A stretch of DNA of 64,000 nt from NCBI GenBank assembly GCA_019634715.1, contig JAHCAU010000010.1, positions 1 through 64,000 on the forward strand, read 5' to 3'. The notes under the pieces were generated by a model. The model did not search any database. It was given only the letters and a program-made list of their open reading frames with translations, and was not told where the DNA came from. Position numbers and translations under genes: made by a program. Every line of letters begins with the position of its first letter. The first letter of the stretch is position 1. This document shows, piece by piece, positions 31,509 through 39,892 of this stretch. This DNA is from Lysobacter sp. (GTDB lineage Bacteria; Pseudomonadota; Gammaproteobacteria; Xanthomonadales; Xanthomonadaceae).

Positions 31509-32322
31509 GCCATCCAAGATGAAGATCTCCATGCTCAAGCGCCTCGCCTTCGCCGCCTCCGCGCTGCTGCTGTCCGTGTCCGCCTTCGCCGCCAGCGGCG
31601 GCGACACCGAACAGGCCGGCACCGACCTGGAAGACCGGGCTTCGCTCCAGCGCGGCGCGCAGCTGTACATGAACTACTGCGTCGGCTGCCACTCGCTGAA
31701 GTACATGCGCTACTCGCGCATCGCCGACGACCTCGGGCTGAGCGAAGAGCAGGTGATGAACAACCTGAACTTCACCGGCGCCAAGTTCGGCGAGCACGTG
31801 ATCTCGCCGATGCCGGCCGCGGGCGGCGAGAAGTGGTTCGGCAAGGCGCCGCCGGACCTGACGCTGATCGCCCGCGTGCGCGGCAGCGACTGGATCTACA
31901 CCTACCTGAAGTCGTTCTACCTCGACGAGTCGCGTCCGCTCGGCTGGAACAACAAGCTGTTCCCGAACGTGTCGATGCCCAATCCGCTGTGGGAGATGCA
32001 GGGCAACCTGCGCCCGGTCTTCACCAGGAAGGAGCCGACCGGCGAGAAGGACGACAAGGGCCAGCCGATCCTCGGCTGCCCGCACGGCACCACCGAAGCC
32101 GAAAGCGCCTGCATCAAGGAGCTGGTGGTCTCGCAGCCGGGTTCGCAGAACGCCGAGCAGTTCGCCCAGACCGCGCGCGACATCACCGCGTTCCTGGAGT
32201 ACGCCGGCGAACCGGTGGCGCTCAAGCGCCAGAGCACCGGCGTATGGGTGATCCTGTTCCTGTCGTTCTTCACCCTGCTGGCGTGGCTGCTGAAAAAGGA
32301 ATACTGGCGCGACGTGCATTGA
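31501..32322 (+). CDS. petC: cytochrome c1
   Basis: The heme-c subunit of the bc1 complex (273 residues), passing electrons from the Rieske protein to soluble or membrane cytochromes c. It has a signal peptide (FAASALLLSVSAFAA). The heme motif CVGCH is at residues 60-64, and the Met ligand probably lies in the VISPMPAAGGEKW region. The C-terminal anchor is WVILFLSFFTLLAWLLKKEYWRDVH-like (about 248-265). Translationally coupled to petB and followed by a terminator at 32361. Confidence 0.95.
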   Translation: MTKPSKMKISMLKRLAFAASALLLSVSAFAASGGDTEQAGTDLEDRASLQRGAQLYMNYCVGCHSLKYMRYSRIADDLGLSEEQVMNNLNFTGAKFGEHVISPMPAAGGEKWFGKAPPDLTLIARVRGSDWIYTYLKSFYLDESRPLGWNNKLFPNVSMPNPLWEMQGNLRPVFTRKEPTGEKDDKGQPILGCPHGTTEAESACIKELVVSQPGSQNAEQFAQTARDITAFLEYAGEPVALKRQSTGVWVILFLSFFTLLAWLLKKEYWRDVH

Positions 32323-32360
32323 TGACGCCGCGTATCCCTCGCTCTACGACATCACGCGCG

Positions 32361-32396
32361 GGGCGGCCGGCTCGTCCGGTCGCCCTTCGTCTTTCT
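32361..32396 (+). terminator. rho-independent terminator after petABC
   Basis: A 10-bp stem GGGCGGCCGG (32361-32370) with CCGGTCGCCC (32376-32385), one G-U wobble, 5-nt loop, followed by TTCGTCTTTCT. It lies 38 nt after the petC stop and just before sspA. Confidence 0.7.
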
Positions 32397-32416
32397 GAAG
32401 GTGGCTGAGTCTGCGT

Positions 32417-33034
32417 ATGCGCAATACCCTGACCCTGTTTTCTTCCGTCGACGATGTGCTGTGCCATCGCGTGCGCCTCGTGCTCGCGGCGAAGGGCGTG
32501 TCCTACGACCTGGTGCCCGTCGATCCCCAGCACCCGCCCGAGGACCTGATCGACCTCAACCCCTACCACTCGGTGCCGACCCTGGTCGAGCGCGACCTGG
32601 TGCTGTACGCCGCCTCGGTGGTCAGCGAGTACCTCGACGAGCGCTACCCGCATCCGCCGCTGATGCCGATCGATCCGCTGTCGCGCGCGCGCCTGCGCCT
32701 GGCGATGCTTCGCATCGAACACGACTGGGTGCCGCAGGTGCAGGCCGTGCAGTTCGGCAACAAGCCGCAGGCCGAGGCAGGGCGCAAGCGTCTGAAGGAA
32801 CTGCTCACCGCCGCGGTGCCGCTGTTCCGCGCCAGCAAGTTCTTCCTCAACAACGAGATGAGCCTGGCCGACTGCGCGATGGCGCCGATCATCTGGCGGC
32901 TCGATTCGCTGGGCGTGCCGCTGCCGAAGGACGGCAAGGCGATCGAGGACTACGGCAACCGCATTTTCCGCAACCCCGGTTTCGTCCGCAGCCTGACCCA
33001 TCAGGAACGCAACCTGCGGATGCTGCCGACCTGA
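32417..33034 (+). CDS. sspA: stringent starvation protein A
   Basis: An RNA-polymerase-associated glutathione-transferase-fold protein (205 residues) that affects transcription in stationary phase and stress. The N-terminal thioredoxin-like part (LTLFSSVDDVLCHRVRLVLAAKG) and NPYHSVPTLVERDLVLYAASVVSEYLDERYPHPPL-type region, with the conserved VPTLV cis-Pro and PHPPLMP surface patch, identify SspA. petABC-sspA-sspB order is conserved in beta- and gammaproteobacteria. Confidence 0.95.
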   Translation: MRNTLTLFSSVDDVLCHRVRLVLAAKGVSYDLVPVDPQHPPEDLIDLNPYHSVPTLVERDLVLYAASVVSEYLDERYPHPPLMPIDPLSRARLRLAMLRIEHDWVPQVQAVQFGNKPQAEAGRKRLKELLTAAVPLFRASKFFLNNEMSLADCAMAPIIWRLDSLGVPLPKDGKAIEDYGNRIFRNPGFVRSLTHQERNLRMLPT

Positions 33035-33081
33035 TGTGCCGGGGCGGTCCCGTGGCCGCCCCGGGGAGTTAGACTGTTTCC

Positions 33082-33528
33082 ATGAACGACGGCCAGCCGC
33101 CACGCATGACCAGCAAGCGTCCGTATCTGCTCAGGGCGCTCTACGCGTGGATCGCAGACAACGGCATGACCCCGCACCTGGTGGTGGATGCCACCCGTCC
33201 CGGCGTGCAGGTGCCGCCCTTCGCGGTCAGCGACGGGCGCGTGGTCCTGAACGTGGCGGACCGTGCCGTCGCCGGACTCGAGCTGGGCAACGAGCTGATC
33301 ACCTTCACCGCCCGGTTCGGCGGCGTCAGCCAGCCGGTGCGCGTGCCGGTGTCGGCGGTGCTGCTGATCTACGCCCGCGAAACCGGGCATGCGATGGCGC
33401 TGCCGGACGATGCCGAAGGCGTGGACGTGGAGCCGGAAGAGGGGATCGAACCGCCCGGGGACGACGACGGCGGCAGCGACCCGTCACCGGCGCCCAAGCG
33501 CGGCGGCCACCTGCGCATCGTGAAGTGA
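33082..33528 (+). CDS. sspB: stringent starvation protein B, ClpXP adaptor
   Basis: A 148-residue adaptor that delivers ssrA-tagged proteins to ClpXP. The N-terminal dimerisation/substrate domain (KRPYLLRALYAWIADNGMTPHLVVDA) is conserved, an acidic flexible linker follows (about 112-136), and the C-terminal ClpX-binding tail reads GGHLRIVK. A GC-rich hairpin (33041-33062) lies in the 47-nt gap after sspA and a TAGACT element (33069-33074) could be a -10 box, so sspB may be partly transcribed on its own. Confidence 0.95.
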   Translation: MNDGQPPRMTSKRPYLLRALYAWIADNGMTPHLVVDATRPGVQVPPFAVSDGRVVLNVADRAVAGLELGNELITFTARFGGVSQPVRVPVSAVLLIYARETGHAMALPDDAEGVDVEPEEGIEPPGDDDGGSDPSPAPKRGGHLRIVK

Positions 33529-33537
33529 GCGCGCGCC

Positions 33538-33882
33538 TCAGTCGTCCTGCGGCGGGTGCCTGAAGTCGACGACCCCGGTCGCGCGGACCGGGCCGCTGAA
33601 GGCGACAAGGCGGTGTCCGCGCAGCACCAGGCGCGCGATGTGGCGGTCGGTGCCATCCTCGGAATACTCGAAGCGGAAACTGCGCTCGAAGCCCAGCCAG
33701 CCGTCTTCGCGGCGGATCAGGCGCAGGCCGGTGGCGTGGACGGTCTGGTCGATCAGTTGCACGCCGGCCGCGCGGCAGGCTTCGCCGCCGAGCTGGATGG
33801 CGCGTTCCGCGGCGGCCCGCGATGCGCTCCAGAATGCGAACGACATCGCAGCGAGGATCATGAGGATCAGTAAAGTCGGCAT
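33538..33882 (-). CDS. DUF3301 domain protein
   Basis: A 114-residue protein with an N-terminal membrane segment (PTLLILMILAAMSFAFW) and a cytoplasmic DUF3301 domain: AIQLGGEACRAAGVQLIDQ, GLRLIRREDGWLGFERSFRFEYS and RLVLRGHRLVAF. Members are found mainly in gammaproteobacteria and have no known function. Start ATG 33882 chosen because the upstream extension is unconserved. It lies convergent to sspB and divergent from the FHA-domain gene. Confidence 0.87.
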   Translation of the reverse strand: MPTLLILMILAAMSFAFWSASRAAAERAIQLGGEACRAAGVQLIDQTVHATGLRLIRREDGWLGFERSFRFEYSEDGTDRHIARLVLRGHRLVAFSGPVRATGVVDFRHPPQDD

Positions 33883-34020
33883 CTTAAGCTTCTGTTGGTT
33901 TGTGCCATGCTGTCCGTACGCCCGGGTCCGGGCGCACGCATGGAGGCGCGAGAGACAGGTTGAAGGTAATCTGCGGCCACGCGATTGCCGATGCAATCCC
34001 CGAATTCCGGAGCGTCACCC

Positions 34021-34776
34021 ATGATGAAACTCGTTTTCACCGCCGACCACTCGCAACACCTGCTCGAACAGGGGGTCAAGCGGGTCGGCTCCGCTCCGGA
34101 GGCCGACATCGTCCTGCGCGGCGAAGGCATCCTGCCGCAGCACGGCGAACTGCATGTCACCGCCAACGGCGTGATGCTCAAGGTCCTGCGCGACGCACCG
34201 ACCACGGTCAACCAGCGGCCGGTGGATGGCCTGATCTCGCTGCGCCCGGACGACGTGATCGGCTTCGGTCCGATCTCGGCCAGCATCGTCGCGATGGAAA
34301 CCACCCCGGCCAGCGCCCGCTCCGCGGGCCCGGTGATCGACGATGTCGGCACCACCACCGTGCGCGCGGCGTTGCCGAGGTACGCCCTGCGCGCGCAGAA
34401 CGGTCGCATGCTCGGTCGCACCTTCCCGTTGACCGGCGCCACCGTCATCGGCCGCTCCACCGAATGCCAGCTGCGTGTCGAAGACGCGAGCCTCTCGCGC
34501 AAGCACGCCAAGCTGATCCCGACCAACGAGGGCGTCGTCGTCGAGGACCTGGGGTCGACCAATGGCAGCTTCGTCAACGGTGCCCGTGTGCAGCGCACCG
34601 TGGCCAGGGCCGGCGACGAGATCGGTTTCGACACATTGCGCTTCAAGCTGTTCGAACTCGGCCAGGAAGGCATGGCTGCGACCGAGTCCGCGGCGGCCGG
34701 CAAATCGCCCGCGCCGTGGATCTGGCTGGTGGTCGCCGCGGCGGTCATCGCGGTCGTGCTGGTGGTGCTGCTCTGA
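34021..34776 (+). CDS. tandem FHA-domain membrane-anchored protein
   Basis: A 251-residue protein with two forkhead-associated domains and a C-terminal membrane anchor. FHA1 (about 10-90) is divergent (KRVGSAPEADIVLRGEGILPQHGEL). FHA2 (about 125-215) is canonical: GRSTECQLRVEDASLSRKHA and EDLGSTNGSFVNG hold the phosphothreonine-binding Arg, Ser, His and Asn. The tail IWLVVAAAVIAVVLVVLL is a single membrane helix with the domains on the cytoplasmic side. It should recognise phosphothreonine on an unknown partner; no Ser/Thr kinase lies in the window. A second Met at 34024 is an equally good start. Confidence 0.87.
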   Translation: MMKLVFTADHSQHLLEQGVKRVGSAPEADIVLRGEGILPQHGELHVTANGVMLKVLRDAPTTVNQRPVDGLISLRPDDVIGFGPISASIVAMETTPASARSAGPVIDDVGTTTVRAALPRYALRAQNGRMLGRTFPLTGATVIGRSTECQLRVEDASLSRKHAKLIPTNEGVVVEDLGSTNGSFVNGARVQRTVARAGDEIGFDTLRFKLFELGQEGMAATESAAAGKSPAPWIWLVVAAAVIAVVLVVLL

Positions 34777-34777
34777 C

Positions 34778-35056
34778 GTGAGCCACCACGATCCGATCCT
34801 GAAGGGCGCACACGATCGTTCGTCCGTGCATCGTGCGGACGTGCTGGGCAGCACCGTCTGCGGATGCTTCTACTGCTGCGCCGAGTTCGAACCCGGCGAA
34901 ATCCACGGGTGGGTCGACGCGGGCGAGCAGGGCTTCGGCCAGACCGCGCTGTGTCCGCGCTGCGGCATCGATGCGGTGATCGGTTCGGCTTCGGGCTATC
35001 CGATCACCCAGGACTTCCTGCAGCGGATGCGCGCGTACTGGTTCAGCGGCGCGTGA
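34778..35056 (+). CDS. small Cys-rich cytoplasmic protein, probable zinc binder
   Basis: A 92-residue protein from a GTG start one base after the FHA gene stop. Two cysteine clusters, CGCFYCC (about residues 28-34) and CPRCGID (about 58-64), could hold one zinc ion. The motif STVCGCFYCCAEFEPGEI and the following ALCPRCGIDAVIGSASGYPI are typical of a widespread family often labelled just cytoplasmic protein. Function unknown. Probably cotranscribed with the FHA gene. Confidence 0.8.
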   Translation: MSHHDPILKGAHDRSSVHRADVLGSTVCGCFYCCAEFEPGEIHGWVDAGEQGFGQTALCPRCGIDAVIGSASGYPITQDFLQRMRAYWFSGA

Positions 35057-35069
35057 TCGACGGCGAGGC

Positions 35070-35942
35070 TCAGCCCGGCGGCGGGCCGAGCTTCAACGAC
35101 AGGTCGATCGCGCGCACGTGCTTGGTCAGCGCGCCGATGGAAATGCAGTCCACGCCGTCCTCGGCGATGCCGCGCAGCGTGGCCATGTCGACCCCGCCCG
35201 AAACTTCCAGCGGAATGCGCCCGTCGTAGGGCGCGGACTTCGCGATGCGCACGGCTTCGCGCCGGGTCGCGGCATCGAAGTCGTCGATGAGGATGCGCGT
35301 GCAGCCGGCGTCGAGGGCTTCGCGCAGTTGATCCAGCGTTTCCACTTCCACGATCAGCGGCAGCGACGGATGCATCGCGCGCGCGGCGCCGACCGCGCCC
35401 GTCAGCGAGCCGTAGGCGCGGATGTGGTTTTCCTTGAGCATCACCGTGTCGTACAGCGCGATGCGGTGGTTGCTGCCGCCACCGATGCGAACGGCGTATT
35501 TCTGCGCGATGCGCAGGCCGGGAAGGGTCTTGCGGGTGTCGAGGATCCGCGCGCCGGTGCCGCGCACCGCATCGACGTATTGCGCGGTGACCGTGGCGGT
35601 GCCGCTGAGCGTCTGCAGGAAATTCAGCGACGCGCGTTCGGCGCTGACCAGGGCACGGCTGCGGCCGGCGAGCGTGGCGAGCACGGTGCCCTTCGCGACG
35701 CGATCGCCTTCCTGCACGCGCCAGTCGATGCGCACATCGGGATCGAGCGCGCGGTGGCAGGCATCGAACCACGGACGGCCGCAGACCACCGCATCTTCCT
35801 TGCACAGCAGGTAAGCGATGTCGGGGCCGTCGGGCAGCAGCGCAGCGGTGACGTCGCCTGTGCCGAGATCCTCGGCCAGGGCGGCCGCGACATTCGCCGC
35901 CACCACGTCGAGCGGCGGCGCGATGCCTGCGCCCGCGGCCAT
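35070..35942 (-). CDS. nadC: nicotinate-nucleotide pyrophosphorylase (carboxylating)
   Basis: Converts quinolinate and PRPP to nicotinate mononucleotide, CO2 and PPi in NAD synthesis. It is 290 residues. Motifs are EDLGTGDVTAALLP, SAERASLNFLQTLSGTATVT, RILDTRKTLPGLR, KYAVRIGGGSNHR and the C-terminal LEVSGGVDMATL and GVDCISIGALTKHV. The ATG shares one base with the stop of the upstream Trm112-like gene. Convergent with the Cys-rich protein gene. Confidence 0.96.
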   Translation of the reverse strand: MAAGAGIAPPLDVVAANVAAALAEDLGTGDVTAALLPDGPDIAYLLCKEDAVVCGRPWFDACHRALDPDVRIDWRVQEGDRVAKGTVLATLAGRSRALVSAERASLNFLQTLSGTATVTAQYVDAVRGTGARILDTRKTLPGLRIAQKYAVRIGGGSNHRIALYDTVMLKENHIRAYGSLTGAVGAARAMHPSLPLIVEVETLDQLREALDAGCTRILIDDFDAATRREAVRIAKSAPYDGRIPLEVSGGVDMATLRGIAEDGVDCISIGALTKHVRAIDLSLKLGPPPG

Positions 35943-36202
35943 CAGGCGGCTTCCGCCTGGGCGTAGGCGATGCCTTCCTCGACCAGCAGCACCGGGATGC
36001 CGTCGTCGACGCGATACACGGTCCTGCGGTCGCGGGTGATCAGGGCTTCGCGCAGCGGCTCGGACTGCGCGCTGTCGTCCCTGCGCTTCACCCGGCCCTC
36101 CGAGATCGCGCGATTGAGCTGTTCCAGGCCGCTGGCATCCAGCAGGGCCAGCGGTTGCCGGGTGGCAGGGCAGACCAGGAGGTCGAGCAGCTTGCGGTCC
36201 AT
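35942..36202 (-). CDS. Trm112 family protein
   Basis: An 86-residue protein of the Trm112/YcaR family, small zinc-binding-type proteins that in eukaryotes and archaea activate methyltransferases. Features are [17 protein letters not shown] at the N-terminus and [18 protein letters not shown] near the C-terminus. Only one of the usual zinc cysteines is left (VCP), as is common in proteobacterial members. In many relatives it lies next to kdsB or lipid A genes; here it is coupled to nadC by a TGATG overlap. Confidence 0.88.
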   Translation of the reverse strand: MDRKLLDLLVCPATRQPLALLDASGLEQLNRAISEGRVKRRDDSAQSEPLREALITRDRRTVYRVDDGIPVLLVEEGIAYAQAEAA

Positions 36203-36215
36203 GGGCGGTGGGTGG

Positions 36216-36244
36216 TTCGCGGGGATGCCGGGGGCCGTTAGAAT
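36216..36244 (+). promoter_or_regulatory. putative purEK promoter
   Basis: A TAGAAT -10 box (36239-36244) lies 24 bp before the purE ATG, with a weak TTCGCG -35 (36216-36221) 17 bp upstream. The -10 is the more convincing part. No clear PurR-type palindrome was seen. Confidence 0.45.
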
Positions 36245-36267
36245 ACGTTTTTAACCGGGGGACGACC

Positions 36268-36783
36268 ATGTCAACCATGCCCGAGGGTACGTCGCAGGCG
36301 CCGCTGGTGGGCGTCGTGATGGGCTCCCGCTCCGATTGGGACACGATGCAGCACGCGGTCGCCAGGCTCGAAGCCCTGGGCGTGCCGCACGAAGTCCGCG
36401 TGGTCTCCGCGCACCGCACGCCGGACGTGCTCTTCGACTACGCCGCGACCGCGCAGGCGCGCGGCCTGCGCGCGATCATCGCCGGTGCCGGCGGCGCGGC
36501 GCACCTGCCGGGCATGCTGGCCGCGAAGACCGCCGTGCCGGTGCTGGGCGTGCCGGTGCAGAGCAAGGCGCTGAACGGCATGGATTCGCTGCTGTCGATC
36601 GTGCAGATGCCCGCGGGCATTCCGGTCGGCACCTTCGCCATCGGCAATGCCGGCGCCGCCAACGCCGGCCTGTTCGCCGCCGCGATGCTGGCCCGCGAGT
36701 ACCCCGCGATCGGCACCGCGCTCGATGCCTTCCGCGCCAGGCAGACGCAGGATGTCGTCGACAACGACGACCCGCGCACCTGA
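36268..36783 (+). CDS. purE: N5-carboxyaminoimidazole ribonucleotide mutase
   Basis: Rearranges N5-CAIR to CAIR in purine synthesis (class I PurE, used together with PurK). It is 171 residues. Motifs are [22 protein letters not shown] with the catalytic His, [17 protein letters not shown] and [15 protein letters not shown]. Start ATG 36268, 24 bp downstream of the -10 box. purK follows after 16 nt. Confidence 0.96.
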   Translation: MSTMPEGTSQAPLVGVVMGSRSDWDTMQHAVARLEALGVPHEVRVVSAHRTPDVLFDYAATAQARGLRAIIAGAGGAAHLPGMLAAKTAVPVLGVPVQSKALNGMDSLLSIVQMPAGIPVGTFAIGNAGAANAGLFAAAMLAREYPAIGTALDAFRARQTQDVVDNDDPRT

Positions 36784-36799
36784 TTCGACACACGACACC

Positions 36800-37942
36800 A
36801 TGACCACAGTCGGCATTCTCGGAGGCGGGCAGCTGGCCCGCATGCTCGCGCTCTCCGGCGCGCCCCTCGGCCTGCGTTTCCGCATCCTCGACACCGTCGC
36901 CGATGCCTGTGCCGGCCAGTTCGCGCCGCTGATCGTCGGCGATTACCGCGACGAGTCCGCGCTGGCCGAATTCGCGTCGCAGGTCGACGTGGCCACGTTC
37001 GATTTCGAGAACGTGCCCGCCGAATCCGCGCAATGGCTGAGCGCGCGCATTCCCGTCTTCCCGAATCCGCGTGCGCTGGGCATCGCCCAGGACCGTCTCG
37101 CCGAGAAGACCCTGTTCCGCGGACTCGGCATTCCGGTGCCGGATTTCGCCGACGTGGCGGATCGCGCGGGGCTGGACGCTGCCGTCGCTGCGATCGGCAC
37201 GCCCTGCATCCTCAAGACCCGTCGCCTCGGCTACGACGGCAAGGGCCAGTTCCGGATCAAGTCGCCGGGCGACGTCGAGGCCGCATGGGACGCGCTCGGC
37301 GCGCAGGCGGCCACGGTCGGGCTGATCCTCGAAGCCTTCGTGCCCTTCGAGCGCGAACTGAGCGTGGTCGCCGTGCGCGGTCGCGACGGCGAATTCCGCG
37401 CCTGGCCGCTGACCGAGAACTGGCACGTCGACGGCGTGCTCTCCGCCAGCCTTGCGCCCGCGCGCGTGGACGCCGGCATGGCCGAGCGCGCCTATGCGCA
37501 TGCGCGCGCGCTCGCGGAAGCGCTGGACTATGTCGGCGTGTTCGCGCTCGAACTCTTCTGCCGCGACGGCATGCTGCTCGCCAACGAACTCGCGCCGCGC
37601 GTGCACAACTCCGGCCACTGGACCATCGAAGGCAGCGAGACCTCGCAGTTCCAGAACCATCTGCGCGCCGTGCTCGGCCTGTCGCTCGGCGACACGCGCA
37701 TGGTCGGCCACGCCTGCATGCTCAACTGGATCGGCACGATGCCCGAAGCCAGCGGTGTGCTGCGCGAACCCGGCGGCCACTGGCACGACTACGGCAAGGA
37801 GCCGCGCGCCGGCCGCAAGGTCGGCCATGCCACGCTGCGCGCGGATACGCCGGCAGAACTCGCCGAAGCCCTGACGCGCGTCGGCGCGACGCTGGGGAGG
37901 GAGGCGCAGGTGGCGCCGGTGGTGGCGGTGCTTGCCACCTGA
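36800..37942 (+). CDS. purK: N5-carboxyaminoimidazole ribonucleotide synthase
   Basis: An ATP-grasp enzyme making N5-CAIR from AIR, ATP and bicarbonate. It is 380 residues. N-terminal GILGGGQLARMLALSG, FDFENVPAE, the ATP-grasp stretch ILKTRRLGYDGKGQ and EAFVPFERELSV, then NELAPRVHNSGHWTIEG. Forms the purEK pair and is followed by a terminator at 37966. Confidence 0.96.
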   Translation: MTTVGILGGGQLARMLALSGAPLGLRFRILDTVADACAGQFAPLIVGDYRDESALAEFASQVDVATFDFENVPAESAQWLSARIPVFPNPRALGIAQDRLAEKTLFRGLGIPVPDFADVADRAGLDAAVAAIGTPCILKTRRLGYDGKGQFRIKSPGDVEAAWDALGAQAATVGLILEAFVPFERELSVVAVRGRDGEFRAWPLTENWHVDGVLSASLAPARVDAGMAERAYAHARALAEALDYVGVFALELFCRDGMLLANELAPRVHNSGHWTIEGSETSQFQNHLRAVLGLSLGDTRMVGHACMLNWIGTMPEASGVLREPGGHWHDYGKEPRAGRKVGHATLRADTPAELAEALTRVGATLGREAQVAPVVAVLAT

Positions 37943-37965
37943 ATCGGTGCGCGGAATGGCAATGA

Positions 37966-37992
37966 AAAACGGCCGGGTTGCCCCGGCCGTTC
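37966..37992 (+). terminator. terminator-like hairpin after purK
   Basis: ACGGCCGGG (37969-37977) pairs with CCCGGCCGT (37982-37990), with AAAA before it and TTCG after. It is symmetrical enough to act from either side, although the trailing T-run is poor. Confidence 0.65.
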
Positions 37993-38000
37993 GTTCATCC

Positions 38001-38072
38001 GTCATCCCGGGCCGGAGGCGAGGAACCTGCCTGGCTGTACAGCAGCGGGTTCCTCACTGCGTCCGGGATGAC
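38001..38072. repeat. dispersed palindromic repeat between purK and sodB
   Basis: A 72-bp element with terminal inverted arms GTCATCCCGG (38001-38010) and CCGGGATGAC (38063-38072) and an inner pair AGGAACCTGC / GCGGGTTCCT (38021-38030 and 38046-38055). The same kind of GTCATCCCGG...AGGAACC unit is dispersed in Lysobacteraceae and related genomes. It lies 8 bp beyond the sodB stop, so it also falls in the sodB 3' untranslated region. Confidence 0.72.
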
Positions 38073-38080
38073 AATGCGGC

Positions 38081-38659
38081 TTACTTCATCTGCGACGCGA
38101 CGAAGTCCCAGTTGACCAGGTTCCAGAACGCTTCCACGTACTTCGGACGGGCATTGCGGTAATCGACGTAGTACGCGTGTTCCCACACGTCGCAGGTCAG
38201 CAGCGGGGTGTCGTCGCCGGTCAGCGGCGTGGCGGCGTTGGAGGTGCTGACCAGGGCCAGCGAGCCGTCCGGACGCTGCACCAGCCAGCCCCAGCCCGAG
38301 CCGAAGGTGCCGACCGACGTCTTGGTGAACTCTTCCTTGAACTTGTCGAAGCTGCCGAACGCGGCGTTGATGGCATCGGCCAGCTTGCCGGTCGGGGCGC
38401 CGCCGCCATTGGGCTTGAGGCAGTTCCAGTAGAACGTGTGGTTCCACACCTGCGCGGCGTTGTTGAACATGCCGCCCTGCGACTTGCGGACGATCTCCTC
38501 CAGCGAGAGGGTCTCGAACTCCGTGCCGGCGATCATGTTGTTGAGGTTGGTGACGTAGGTCTGGTGGTGCTTGCCGTAGTGGAAATCGATGGTTTCAGCC
38601 GAGATGTGCGGCTCCAGGGCGGTGCGGTCGTAGGGCAGGGCTGGCAGCTCGATGGCCAT
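38081..38659 (-). CDS. sodB: superoxide dismutase [Fe]
   Basis: Dismutes superoxide in the cytoplasm, 192 residues. Metal-ligand segments are [27 protein letters not shown] and [20 protein letters not shown]. The [25 protein letters not shown] region and the position of the Gln point to the Fe-type rather than Mn-type enzyme; the metal choice is inferred. Divergent from grxD, with the promoter region for both in the 138 bp between them. Confidence 0.95.
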   Translation of the reverse strand: MAIELPALPYDRTALEPHISAETIDFHYGKHHQTYVTNLNNMIAGTEFETLSLEEIVRKSQGGMFNNAAQVWNHTFYWNCLKPNGGGAPTGKLADAINAAFGSFDKFKEEFTKTSVGTFGSGWGWLVQRPDGSLALVSTSNAATPLTGDDTPLLTCDVWEHAYYVDYRNARPKYVEAFWNLVNWDFVASQMK

Positions 38660-38797
38660 GGGGCGGGCTCCTTGAAGGTGGGGTGGGCGCGCCGGGCAGG
38701 CCCCGGATCGCGCGAAGGCTTACAATGGACGGCCATTCTAACCCCACGGCGGCCGGCCGATCCCCACTGCCGCCCGAACAGCCCCAGGAGACAGACC

Positions 38798-39118
38798 ATG
38801 CCGGTTTTGGAACGCATCCAGTCCGAGATCGAAACCCACCCGATCGTCCTGTTCATGAAGGGCACGCCCCAGTTCCCGATGTGCGGTTTCTCCAGCCGCA
38901 CGTCGCAGGCGCTCAAGCTGGCCGGCGCGAACAGCTTCCACACCGTCAACGTGCTGGAAGATCCCGAAGTCCGCGCCAACCTCCCGCGTTTCTCCAACTG
39001 GCCGACGTTCCCGCAACTGTTCATCAACGGCGAGCTCATCGGCGGCTGCGACATCACGCTGGAACTCTACGAGTCGGGCGAACTGGCCCGCATGATTGCC
39101 GAGGCGCAGAAAGCCTGA
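38798..39118 (+). CDS. grxD: monothiol glutaredoxin Grx4
   Basis: A 106-residue CGFS-type monothiol glutaredoxin. These bind a glutathione-coordinated 2Fe-2S cluster as a dimer and take part in Fe-S transfer. Motifs are VLFMKGTPQFPMCGFSS, the TVNVLEDPEVRANL segment, WPTFPQLFINGELIGGCDI and the C-terminal helix. The ribosome-binding site AGGAG lies 9-13 nt before the ATG. The stop overlaps the SDR start (TGATG type). Confidence 0.96.
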   Translation: MPVLERIQSEIETHPIVLFMKGTPQFPMCGFSSRTSQALKLAGANSFHTVNVLEDPEVRANLPRFSNWPTFPQLFINGELIGGCDITLELYESGELARMIAEAQKA

Positions 39119-39870
39119 TGTCGCAGGCGCTCGCCATCGACGTCGGCGCACCGCGTGCGCTGGCAGGCCGCGTGGTGCTGGTGGTCGGCGCGCACGGGGC
39201 GCTGGGCCATGCCTCCGCGCTGGCCTGCGCCGGCGCAGGCGCGATCGTGGTCCTGCTCGGGCGCAAGGTGCCCAAGCTCAACCGCGTGCACGACGCCATC
39301 GTGCGCGCAGGCGGCGAAGCGCTGCTGTATCCGCTCGACCTCGAAGGCGCGACGCCTGACGACTACGCCGAACTGGCCGAACGCATCGGCACGGAACTCG
39401 GGCGGCTGGATGGCGTGCTGCATTGCGCCGCGCACTTCGGCGGCCTGACGCCGCTGGAGAATGCCGATCCGGCCGATTTCGCACGTTCGGTCCACGTCAA
39501 CCTCACCGCGCGCTGGTGGCTCACGCAGGCCTGCCTGCCGCTGCTGCGCGCGGCGGACGATGCTGCGGTGGTGTTCGTCGTCGATGCAGGGGCGGGTCAG
39601 GGCGGCGCCTACTGGGGCGCTTACGGCGCGGTGCAGTCGGCGCTCGCCGCGCTGGTCGGCACCCTGCATGCCGAACTGGCGAATTCGCCGGTGCGTGTCG
39701 CCGGCCTCGCGCCGGGGCCGATGCGCACGACGCTGCGTTCGAAGGCCTTCGTCGAGGATGCCGAGCCGCAGGCGCGCGAAGCCGCCGAAGTCGCCCCCGC
39801 GTGCGTGCACCTGCTGTCGGCGGCCGGCCTCGACCGTCGCGGCCAGGTCTGGACGCCTTCCTCCGTCTGA
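39118..39870 (+). CDS. YciK-like SDR with altered catalytic residues
   Basis: A 250-residue short-chain dehydrogenase-fold protein related to E. coli YciK. The cofactor loop VVGAHGALGHASA is a variant of TGxxxGIG, and LHCAAHFG replaces the NNAG box. The active site is changed: where YciK has Ser, Tyr and Lys (SS...YAASK) this protein has Asp156, Tyr169 and Gln173 (AYGAVQ). An active dehydrogenase normally needs Ser and Lys, so catalysis is doubtful and a binding or regulatory role is possible. It shares one base with grxD and is followed by marC. Confidence 0.82.
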   Translation: MSQALAIDVGAPRALAGRVVLVVGAHGALGHASALACAGAGAIVVLLGRKVPKLNRVHDAIVRAGGEALLYPLDLEGATPDDYAELAERIGTELGRLDGVLHCAAHFGGLTPLENADPADFARSVHVNLTARWWLTQACLPLLRAADDAAVVFVVDAGAGQGGAYWGAYGAVQSALAALVGTLHAELANSPVRVAGLAPGPMRTTLRSKAFVEDAEPQAREAAEVAPACVHLLSAAGLDRRGQVWTPSSV

Positions 39871-39892
39871 TCTTCGCCTCGGGAGCGGGTAG

